64,000 bases of DNA. Source: Pseudolysinimonas kribbensis (GTDB lineage: Bacteria > Actinomycetota > Actinomycetes > Actinomycetales > Microbacteriaceae). The notes under the pieces were generated by a model. The model was given only the letters and a program-made list of their open reading frames with translations. It did not search any database and was not told the DNA's origin. Numbering within the stretch: position 1 is the first letter of the stretch; each line of letters starts with the position of its first letter. Position numbers and translations under genes: made by a program. Positions 57,085 through 64,000 of this stretch are shown piece by piece. Where the stretch lies: contig NZ_BSVB01000001.1 of assembly GCF_030161895.1 (NCBI RefSeq), positions 1,798,001 through 1,862,000 of the forward strand, given 5' to 3'.

Positions 57085-57636
57085 TCAGGCGAGCTGCTCG
57101 ATCACGGGGCGGAGCGCATCCGCGTAGAGCACCGGCTCGGCGCGGACGCTCTCGTCGACCGCGATCGCGCTCTCGCCGATCCACCACAGGCCGGGCTCGG
57201 CCAGGGGCAGCACCTCGACCCGCAGGCGGAACGGGTGCGCGTGGCGACCGAGCTCCGCCTCGCGTTCGCGCACGACATCCCCGAGCGTCAGGTCGTGCCG
57301 GGCGGCCGCGCGTTCGCCGGCCACCTGATGCGCCACCTGGGCCCACGCCCGCGCGCTGTCGAGGTGCCGGCCGATGAGTGCGCCGAATGCGCCGTCGAGT
57401 TCGGGTAGGACGGCGAACCCGGGCCGGTCGGCCTCGACCGTCGAGATCCACCACCGCGCCCACGCCCACCCGATGCGCACGTCCGGGGGATCGACCTCCG
57501 GCAGTCCGGTGCCCTCCAGACGGGGCAGGCCGCCGGGATCGACGATTCCCAGCGCGTCGCGCAGATAAAGCACCGTGAGCACCGGCACGCTCGCGTCTTC
57601 GGAGGCCGCCCAGGCGTGGGGCGGGATGAACGACAC
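57085..57636 (-). CDS. Hypothetical protein, 183 residues
   Basis: Starts with GTG 57636 (SFIPPHAWAASEDASVPVLTVLYLRDALG). Trp-rich (IGWAWARWWIST, LWWIGESAIAVDES) and acidic, with no membrane segment or signal peptide. It is not recognised. It shares an overlapping divergent promoter with purM, which suggests a steady housekeeping transcript. Confidence 0.62.
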   Translation of the reverse strand: MSFIPPHAWAASEDASVPVLTVLYLRDALGIVDPGGLPRLEGTGLPEVDPPDVRIGWAWARWWISTVEADRPGFAVLPELDGAFGALIGRHLDSARAWAQVAHQVAGERAAARHDLTLGDVVREREAELGRHAHPFRLRVEVLPLAEPGLWWIGESAIAVDESVRAEPVLYADALRPVIEQLA

Positions 57637-57643
57637 GGCCCCG

Positions 57644-57653
57644 ACGCTAGCCT
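57644..57653. promoter_or_regulatory. Overlapping divergent -10 boxes for purM and the 57636 gene
   Basis: ACGCTAGCCT reads TAGCCT on the plus strand, six bases before the purM GTG, and TAGCGT on the minus strand, seven bases before the 57636 GTG. The two boxes share two bases of a CTAG core. Confidence 0.55.
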
Positions 57654-57659
57654 GAAGGC

Positions 57660-58754
57660 GTGACCGACAGCTACGCCGAGGCCGGGGTCGACACGGCGGC
57701 GGGCGACCGCGCGGTCGAGCTCATGAAGGCGGCGGTCGCCGCCACGCACGGCAGCGAGGTGCTCGGCGGGGTCGGCGGCTTCGCGGGCCTGTTCGACGTC
57801 TCGGCGCTCACGGCGTACCGCCGGCCGCTTCTCGCGACGAGCACCGACGGCGTGGGCACCAAGGTGGCGATCGCCCAGGCGCTCGACAAGCACGACACGA
57901 TCGGCCAGGACCTCGTGGCCATGGTCGTCGACGACATCGTCGTGGTCGGCGCGCGCCCGCTGTTCATGACCGACTACATCGCGTGCGGCAAGGTCGTGCC
58001 CGAGCGGATCGCGTCGATCGTCGGCGGCATCGCGCGCGCGTGCGCCGAGACCGGCACCGCGCTCGTCGGCGGCGAGACGGCCGAGCATCCGGGTCTCGTG
58101 GATCCCGACGACTACGACGTGGCGGGTGCCGCGGTCGGTGTCGTCGAGGCGGATGCCGTCCTCGGCCCTGAGCGCGTGCAGCACGGCGACGTGGTCGTCG
58201 CGATCGCGTCGAGCGGCCTGCACAGCAACGGGTTCTCGCTCGTGCGCAAGATCCTCGCCGACCGCGGCGTCGGCTACGCGGACCGCAGCGACGAGCTCGG
58301 CGGCGTCGCCGGCGAGGTGCTGCTCGAGCCGACCCGGCTCTACACGACGCCCCTGCTCGGCGTGATCGACGAGGTGGGCGGCGCGGTGCACGCGCTCTCG
58401 CACGTGACCGGCGGCGGCATCGCCGCGAACCTCGCGCGCGTGCTGCCGCGCGGCAGCTGGGTCGAGCTCGACCGCTCCACCTGGGCGCCGCAGCCGGTGT
58501 TCCGCGTGCTCGCCGAGTGGGGCGGGCTCGCGCTGGAGGACACCGAAGGCACCTGGAACCTCGGGGTCGGCATGCTCGCGATCGTGGCGCAGGATGCCGC
58601 GAGCGCGGTGACGCACCGGCTCACGTCGGCCGGGCTGCCGGCCTGGGTCGCGGGCCGAGTGGAGACGACCGCGCGCGACCTCGGCGGGTTCGTCGCCGGT
58701 GCGAAGGGCGTCGAGGGCGGCGCCGTGCGCCTGGTCGGCGCATACCGCGGCTGA
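57660..58754 (+). CDS. purM: Phosphoribosylformylglycinamidine cyclo-ligase (AIR synthetase)
   Basis: 364 residues, intact. Uses ATP to close the imidazole ring of FGAM to AIR. TDSYAEAGVDTAAGDRAVELMK is the N-terminus, ATSTDGVGTKVAIA and VDDIVVVGARPLFMTDYIACG hold the conserved Asp cluster, and GGETAEHPG and HVTGGGIAANL are further signatures. GTG 57660 is leaderless by its -10 box. purF, its usual partner, lies 6 kb upstream on the opposite strand. Confidence 0.95.
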   Translation: MTDSYAEAGVDTAAGDRAVELMKAAVAATHGSEVLGGVGGFAGLFDVSALTAYRRPLLATSTDGVGTKVAIAQALDKHDTIGQDLVAMVVDDIVVVGARPLFMTDYIACGKVVPERIASIVGGIARACAETGTALVGGETAEHPGLVDPDDYDVAGAAVGVVEADAVLGPERVQHGDVVVAIASSGLHSNGFSLVRKILADRGVGYADRSDELGGVAGEVLLEPTRLYTTPLLGVIDEVGGAVHALSHVTGGGIAANLARVLPRGSWVELDRSTWAPQPVFRVLAEWGGLALEDTEGTWNLGVGMLAIVAQDAASAVTHRLTSAGLPAWVAGRVETTARDLGGFVAGAKGVEGGAVRLVGAYRG

Positions 58755-58777
58755 GCCCGCCGGAGGATGATAGGACG

Positions 58778-59738
58778 GTGACCCGCACGCGGCAGGTGGC
58801 CGTCGTCCAGCACTCTCCCGCGGTGCTGGATGTCGCGGAGGGCTGCGCCGCGCGCGACGGCTCGTCGGGCAGGCGGCCGCCGAGGGCGCCCAGCTCGTCG
58901 CGTTCCCGGAGGCGTGGCTCGGAGGCTACCCCGCGTGGATGTTCGCGATGGCCGGCTGGGACGACCCCGAGGGGCGCGACTGGTACGCGCGCTTCCTGCA
59001 GGAGAGCCTCGTCGTCGGCGACGAGCGGTTCGCCGAGCTGCGGCAGATCGCCGTCGATCACGGGGTCACGCTCGTCACGGGCCTCAACGAGCGCGCGGGC
59101 GCCGAGGCCGGAAGCGTCTACAACTCGATCGCCACGATCGGACCCGACGGCGCGCTGCTGAACCTCCACCGCAAGCTCACGCCGACCCACACCGAGCGGA
59201 TCGCGTGGGCCGCGGGCGACGCGCGCGGGCTCCGTGTGGTCGCGACGCCGGTCGGCAGGGTCGGGGGACTCGTCTGCTGGGAGCACTGGCATCCGCTCGC
59301 CCGCCAGGCGCTGCATGCTCAGGAGGAGCAGATCCACGTGGCCGTATGGCCGGATCAGCCGGAGATGCACGTGCTGGCGAGCCGTACCTACGCGTTCGAG
59401 GGCCGCTGCTTCGTCGTGTCCGCGGCGACGTACCTGCGCCTCGCCGACGTGCCCGAGGGCTGCGCGAGGCGTACGACAGGGGTATCGGGCCCCTCGTCGA
59501 CGACCCGGAGCTATGCCTCGACGGCGGGTCGTCGGTGATCGGGCCCGATGGGACCTTCGTGGTGGAACCGGTGCGCGGCGAGGCGATCATCCACGCGACC
59601 ATCGATCTCGACGAGCGCGACCGGCGCAGCAGCGACCTCGACGTCACCGGCCACTACGGCCGGAGCGACGTCTTCCGGCTCGAGGTCGACGATCGGCCGC
59701 GGGACATCGTCCACCGCCGGAGCGGATCGGCCGACTAG
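58778..59738 (+). CDS. Nitrilase-superfamily carbon-nitrogen hydrolase (two apparent frameshifts)
   Basis: About 320 residues. The Glu-Lys-Cys triad is visible: VAFPEAWLGGYP (Glu), NLHRKLTPTHTER (Lys), GGLVCWEHWHPL (Cys, with the CWEH form typical of true nitrilases). It would hydrolyse a nitrile or amide to acid and ammonia. A base is missing at about 58841-58845 and another at 59458-59462; both sites are GGGC before TGCGC, where GGGCCTG is expected. GTG 58778 follows the purM stop by 23 bases. Confidence 0.83.
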
Positions 59739-59742
59739 CGGT

Positions 59743-59949
59743 TCAGGCCGACTTCGTCTCGTCCTCGTCGACGGAGTCCTCATCGGCGTCGTCGTACGCC
59801 GAGTACTCGGGCCACTTGTCGAGGTCCTCTTCGAGGCGGGGGTTGCCGCCGAGTTCACGCTCGAGCGCACCGTAATTGGTGTCCGGGCTGAAGTACTTCA
59901 GATCCCGAGCCACCTTGGTGTGCTTAGCCTTCTGACGGCCGCGCCCCAT
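59743..59949 (-). CDS. DUF3073 family protein
   Basis: 68 residues. MGRGRQKAKHTKVARDLKYFSP then TNYGALERELGG is the hallmark of this small actinobacterial family; the tail is strongly acidic (DDADEDSVDEDETKSA). Function unknown; the basic head and acid tail suggest nucleic-acid or protein contact. GAGGGGG is the ribosome site. Confidence 0.88.
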   Translation of the reverse strand: MGRGRQKAKHTKVARDLKYFSPDTNYGALERELGGNPRLEEDLDKWPEYSAYDDADEDSVDEDETKSA

Positions 59950-60077
59950 GCGTGACCCCCTCGTGTTTTTCTGGCGAATGGGAGTGGAAAAGACTGGCGG
60001 CGAGTCTAACACGCGGCCGCTTTGGAGCATCCGTCAGCCGTCGGAGAGCGACCCCGGGACAGTCGATCCCCCACCGG

Positions 60078-60083
60078 TACGCT
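60078..60083 (+). promoter_or_regulatory. Leaderless -10 box of the FAD oxidoreductase gene
   Basis: TACGCT, seven bases before GTG 60091. Confidence 0.45.
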
Positions 60084-60090
60084 AGACCGG

Positions 60091-61194
60091 GTGACCGAGG
60101 CGCGAACGGACACCTCCGTGGTGATCGTGGGGGCGGGCCAGGCCGGCCTCTCGGTGGCGTTCTATCTGCGGCGCCTAGGGCTCGATCCCGGCAACGACTT
60201 CGTGATCCTGGATCGCGGCCCCGGCCCCGGCGGCGCGTGGCAGTTGCGCTGGGAGGCCCTCAAGCTCGGCTACGCCCACCGCGTCAACGACCTTCCCGGC
60301 ATGGACGAGCTGGGGCTGAGCTTCGACTCCGCCGATCGGAAGGTGCCGGCGAAGCAGGTCGTGGCCGACTTCTACGCGCGGTACGAGGAGCACTTCGGCC
60401 TGCAGGTCGTGCGACCGGCCGACGTCACGCGCGTCGACCCGACGCTCGACGGCGTCGTCGTCCACTTCGAGGGGTCGTACGGCTCGCGGGAGGTCTCGAC
60501 GACGGTGCTGGTCAACGCGACGGGCACCTGGGGCGCGCCGTTCGTGCCGTGGTATCCGGGGATGAACGACTTCGCGGGCCGCCACCTGCACACGAGCGAG
60601 TACCGGGCGGCCGAGGAGTTCCGCGACCAGGACGTCGTCGTGGTCGGCGGCGGCACGAGCGCCATCGGCTTCCTGCTCGAGCTCGAAGGGGTCGCCGGCT
60701 CGATCACCTGGTGCACGCGCCGGCCGGTCAACTACCTCGACGGGCCGCAGGATCTCAACATCGAGGCCGGCGCCCGCGCGGTCGCGCTGCAGGATGAGGC
60801 CGCGCGCGAGGGACGGGCTCTGCCGAGCATCGTCTCGACGACCGGCGTGCCCCGTTCGCGCCGCATCCAGGCCGCGATCGAGCGCGGCCTGCTCTCGCCG
60901 CGCGGGATGTTCAGCTCCATCGAACCGGACGGCGTGCGCTTCCCGGACAGCGGTTTCCAGCACGCCGACGCGATCATCTGGGCGACCGGCTTCCGGCCCG
61001 AGCTGCGGCACCTCGCGCCACTGAAGCTGCGCGAGAAGGCCGGTGGAATCACCGTGGGGCAGGGCGCGGCGACCCGCAACGCCCGCGTCTTCTTCGCCGG
61101 GTACGGACCGACCGCGTCGACGATCGGCGCGAACCGCGCGGGGCGCACGATCGCGCGCCAGGTCATCGCGACCCTGTCCTCGCTGGACCGGTAG
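60091..61194 (+). CDS. FAD/NAD(P)-dependent oxidoreductase, monooxygenase-like
   Basis: 367 residues, intact. VVIVGAGQAGLSVAFYLRRLGL is the FAD loop, GGAWQLRWEALKLG the position of the GG(T/A)W motif, VVVVGGGTSAIGFLLEL the NADP loop, and IIWATGFRPELRHL the ATGF motif. It resembles YUCCA/FMO-type and CzcO-like flavoproteins. NADPH-dependent oxidation of a small molecule or disulfide; no partner gene identifies it. Confidence 0.84.
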   Translation: MTEARTDTSVVIVGAGQAGLSVAFYLRRLGLDPGNDFVILDRGPGPGGAWQLRWEALKLGYAHRVNDLPGMDELGLSFDSADRKVPAKQVVADFYARYEEHFGLQVVRPADVTRVDPTLDGVVVHFEGSYGSREVSTTVLVNATGTWGAPFVPWYPGMNDFAGRHLHTSEYRAAEEFRDQDVVVVGGGTSAIGFLLELEGVAGSITWCTRRPVNYLDGPQDLNIEAGARAVALQDEAAREGRALPSIVSTTGVPRSRRIQAAIERGLLSPRGMFSSIEPDGVRFPDSGFQHADAIIWATGFRPELRHLAPLKLREKAGGITVGQGAATRNARVFFAGYGPTASTIGANRAGRTIARQVIATLSSLDR

Positions 61195-61226
61195 AGCGGG
61201 CGCTACCGCTCAGCGCGCCTGCGGCG

Positions 61227-63138
61227 CTACTCGACCCGCTCGAGCGCCGCCCACACCGCGACCGCGGCGGCCGCGCTCCACGCCTGCGGGCGACAGGCGG
61301 CCGGGTACGGGGTGGGCGCGGGGGTCGTGGTCGCGGGGTCGCCGCCGTAGAGCTCCGGCATCCGGTACTCGAACGCGACCGCCGCCCGCAGCAGGCCCTC
61401 GGCCAGGTCCGCCGCCTCGTCACCGAACCCCTCCGCTGCGAGTCCGGTGATGGCGATCGCGGTGTCGTGGGTCCAGACGCTGCCGCCGTGGTAGCTGAGC
61501 GGCCAGTATCCGGCGGCGTCCGTCGAGAGGGTGCGCAGGCCGTACCCCGACGCGAGCTCGGGGAGACCAGCCGCTGCGCCACCAGGGCGGCCTCGTCGCG
61601 GTTGAGCAGTCCGGTGCCGAGAAGGTGACCGATGTTGCTCGTCACGGTGTCGACCGGGCGCTTGTGCGCGTCGAGTGCGATCGCCGGATAGGCGCCGGCG
61701 GGATCGTCGATCCAGAACGCGGTGCGGAAGCGCTGCGCGAGGGCCTCCGCCCAGGCCCGCCAGGCATCCCCCTCGCCGTGATCGCCGAACGCGTCGAGCA
61801 GCTCCGCGCCGTCGAGCGCCGCGCGGTGCGCATACGCCTGCACCTCGCACAACGCGATCGGTCCCTCGGCGAGACGTCCGTCGCGCCACTGCACCGAGTC
61901 GCCGGAGTCCTTCCATCCCTGGTTCGCGAGCCCGCGCCCGGAGGTGTCGACGTATTCGAGCAGACCGTCGCCATCGCTGTCGCCGGCGTCGCGCATCCAG
62001 TGCAGGGCGGCGCGCAGGTTCGGAGTGAGCGCCCGCACCTCGCCGTCGGGCAGCCCGGCGCGTCGGGCATCGGCGAGCAGCGACACCCAGAGCGGCGTCG
62101 CGTCGATGGTGCCGTAGTAGCGCGGCGGCAATCGGATGCCCTGGCTCGGCAGCGCGAGCTCGTCGCGTCGCAGCTCGTGCAGGATCTTGCCCGGCTGCTC
62201 GGCCAACCCGGGGTCGTCGCGCGTGCCCTGGAGGGCGGCGAGCACCCGCAGCGTGCCGCCCGCCATGCGGGTGTCGAGCGGGAGCAGCATCCGGGCCGCC
62301 CAGATCGCGTCGCGCCCGAACAGCGTGAGGAACCACGGCGCGCCGGCGGCGAGGAAGGCCTCGCCCGGCAGGTCGGAGGTCTCGAGCCGCAGCGCGTCGA
62401 GGTCGCCGAGCGCCCGGTCGAGCCAGCGCGCGAGCCGGTCGTCTGCGGGCCGGGATGCCGGCCGCGCGATGGTCGCGGGACCGGCGGCCCGCACGACGGC
62501 GTGCTCGTCGCGCACCCGCAGCGCGAGGCCCGCCGACCCCGCCCCGTGCGCCGGCACCCGTAGCCGCCCGCGCATCGCGATCACGGGAGGGGTGAAGGAA
62601 TCCGAGAGGGTCGCGTCCCAGCCCGCGCCCGTGATCCGGGCCCGGACGCCGCCGCCGGACCACTCGATTCCCTCATCCGTCCTGGTCGGGGAGATGCCGG
62701 CCCCCGGGATGACGCCCTCCTTCACCGCGGACATGGGCGTGAGGTCGGGCTCGAGCTCCACGACGAGCTCGACGGCGAGGTCGTGCGGCAGCCGCGAGCT
62801 CAGCTCGAAGCGGTGCTCGACGCCGTCCGCGGTGACGCGACGGGTGAGCGTGCCTCGCACGTCGGGGTCGGCGCCGGGTCCGTCGAGCCCGCGGAAGAGC
62901 GTCGTGAACTCGACGGTACCGGCATCGATCGAGGTCGTGAGCAGGTGCTCGCCGACGGCACCGCCCACGGTGAGCCGCAGCCCGCGCAGCACCCGGATGT
63001 CGCCGACGTACACGCCGTGCACCGGTTCCGCGCCGATCCCCCGTCGGCGCCGGACCACACCTGGACCGGCGCGTGCAGGGCGACGACCGCCTCGTGGAGC
63101 AGGGGCTGCAGCCCGTGTGCATGCGGTGCTGACGACAT
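61227..63138 (-). CDS. Glycogen-debranching-type amylo-1,6-glucosidase (two apparent frameshifts)
   Basis: About 637 residues: an N-terminal beta domain (GVYVGDIRVLRGLRL, about residues 50-240) and a C-terminal (alpha/alpha)6 barrel with LTLFGRDAIWAARMLLPLD, YYGTIDATPLWV, NQGWKDSGDS and YGLRTLSTDAAGYWPLSYHGGSVWTHD. This matches bacterial GDE_N/GDE_C proteins that release glucose from branch points of glycogen or maltodextrins. Bases are missing opposite 63038-63042 and 61560-61563. It is divergent from a LacI gene with two operator copies between, so sugar-regulated. Confidence 0.84.
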
Positions 63139-63205
63139 CCCGACCTCGCGGTTCTCCGGGGCTCCGATTGACACCCCTCGGACGGGGGTAACATAACACC
63201 CGTTC

Positions 63206-63219
63206 TTTGATCGTTCAAA
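63206..63219. promoter_or_regulatory. LacI-type operator copy 1
   Basis: TTTGATCGTTCAAA: arms TTTGA and TCAAA perfectly inverted about a TCGT centre, in the gap between the debranching enzyme and lacI genes. Confidence 0.65.
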
Positions 63220-63239
63220 CTACTCTCGGTCTCGCGAGG

Positions 63240-63253
63240 TTTGATCGTTCGAA
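63240..63253. promoter_or_regulatory. LacI-type operator copy 2
   Basis: TTTGATCGTTCGAA, differing from copy 1 in one base and lying 34 bp downstream, just before the lacI ribosome site AGGAGG. Likely the autoregulatory site. Confidence 0.65.
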
Positions 63254-63270
63254 TCCGGCGAGGAGGCCAG

Positions 63271-64000
63271 ATGCCGACGAGCGCGACGGTGCAGGGGGCG
63301 GCGCGCAGCTGCCGACCGTCGACGACGTGGCCGCGCGTGCGGGCGTCTCTCGGCAGACCGTCTCCAACGTGCTCAACTCGCCCGAGGTGGTGCGCCCCGC
63401 CACGCGCAACCGGGTGCAGCTCGCGATCGACGAGCTCGGCTACCGCCCGCACGCCTCCGCCCGGCGGCTGCGCACCCGGCAGAGCTCGACCATCGGCATC
63501 CGGCTCGATCCGGTCGCGGGCGGCATCTCCGGCTCGATCCTCGACCGCTACCTGCACGCCCTCGTCGCCCACGCCGACGGGCGCAGCATGCGCATCACGC
63601 TGTTCACGGCGAGCGATCCTGCCGACGAGATCGCGCACTACGCCCGGCTGCGCGACGGCGCCGACATCGACGGCGTCGTGGTCACCGCGACCCAGTACGA
63701 CGACCCGCGCATCGAATGGCTCGCGCGCGAGCGGATGCCGTTCGTCGCATTCGGCCGGCCCTGGGGCGCCGAGCGGGCCGACGATCCCGATCGCCTCTGG
63801 GTCGACGTCGACGGCCGCGCGGGCGTGCGTGCCGCGACCGAGCATCTCATCGGCCGGGGCCTCACCCGCATCGGCTTCCTCGGCTGGCCGGCCGGCTCCG
63901 GCACCGGCGATGACCGGCGCTCGGGCTGGGAGGCCGCGATGGTCACCGCGTTCGGCCTGGGCGCGTCGGCCCTTGCGGAGCTGACGATCGAGGCGACCGA
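63271..64000 (+). CDS. LacI-family transcriptional repressor, N-terminal part (runs off window; one apparent frameshift)
   Basis: Helix-turn-helix TVDDVAARAGVSRQTVSNVLN followed by the hinge LGYRPHASARRLR, then the periplasmic-binding-like sensor domain (IGIRLDPVAGG, ITLFTASDPADEI, IDGVVVTAT). A G is missing in 63294-63298, splitting ATG 63271 from the helix-turn-helix frame. AGGAGG precedes the ATG. It probably represses the divergent debranching enzyme in response to a glucan-derived sugar. The C-terminus lies outside the window. Confidence 0.86.

Noticed and set aside
63240-63260. tRNA-like GTTCGAATCC string
   Set aside because: No cloverleaf can be formed around it; the bases belong to the second LacI operator and the lacI leader.

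Overview
The window is high-GC actinobacterial DNA, most likely from a Microbacterium-like member of the Microbacteriaceae. This is inferred from protein style, gene content, frequent GTG/TTG starts and TANNNT boxes placed 6-8 nt before start codons; no rRNA or other taxonomic marker is present. No tRNA, rRNA, CRISPR array, IS element or prophage was seen.

About 1-16.7 kb is accessory and catabolic. It begins with the start of an ABC solute-binding lipoprotein gene (minus strand), then clpB lacking its N-domain behind an HspR/HAIR-like operator, and a VapBC toxin-antitoxin pair with a palindromic operator. A carbohydrate island follows (about 3.95-16.73 kb): Gfo/Idh/MocA dehydrogenase, GNAT, NAD-epimerase-like protein, DHDPS-family lyase, L-serine dehydratase and a DeoR repressor on the plus strand; a CUT1 importer (binding protein plus two permeases, no ATPase) on the minus strand; and an aldehyde dehydrogenase and an NAD-dependent GH4 glycosidase on the plus strand. 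Together they look like a route that imports, hydrolyses, oxidises and cleaves a glycoside or sugar acid.

About 16.7-30.8 kb carries a flavin monooxygenase/fadD/NAD(P)-binding protein/TetR group, an MBL hydrolase, threonine aldolase, a DUF6421-like protein, an AEC permease, exonuclease III, pyrE with a septum-formation-type membrane protein, a HAD phosphatase, an orphan DNA methyltransferase and a SpoU/TrmH RNA methyltransferase.

About 30.8-58.8 kb is a chromosomal-core stretch with most of de novo purine synthesis: purA, purL, purS-purQ, purD-purC, purF and purM. Between them lie chorismate mutase, MscS, a GntR/DUF1648 pair, two DHA2-type drug exporters each divergent from a TetR regulator, and an ECF42-like sigma factor translationally coupled to a DGPF protein. 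About 58.8-64 kb holds a nitrilase, DUF3073, an FAD oxidoreductase and a glycogen-debranching-type enzyme divergent from a LacI repressor (cut by the window end) with two operator copies between them.

A pervasive technical feature is single-base loss: at least 33 apparent frameshifts in about 24 genes, mostly in C/G runs of 4-5 bases. Both halves of each protein are well preserved, so I read these as sequence errors and give one joined feature per gene rather than calling pseudogenes.
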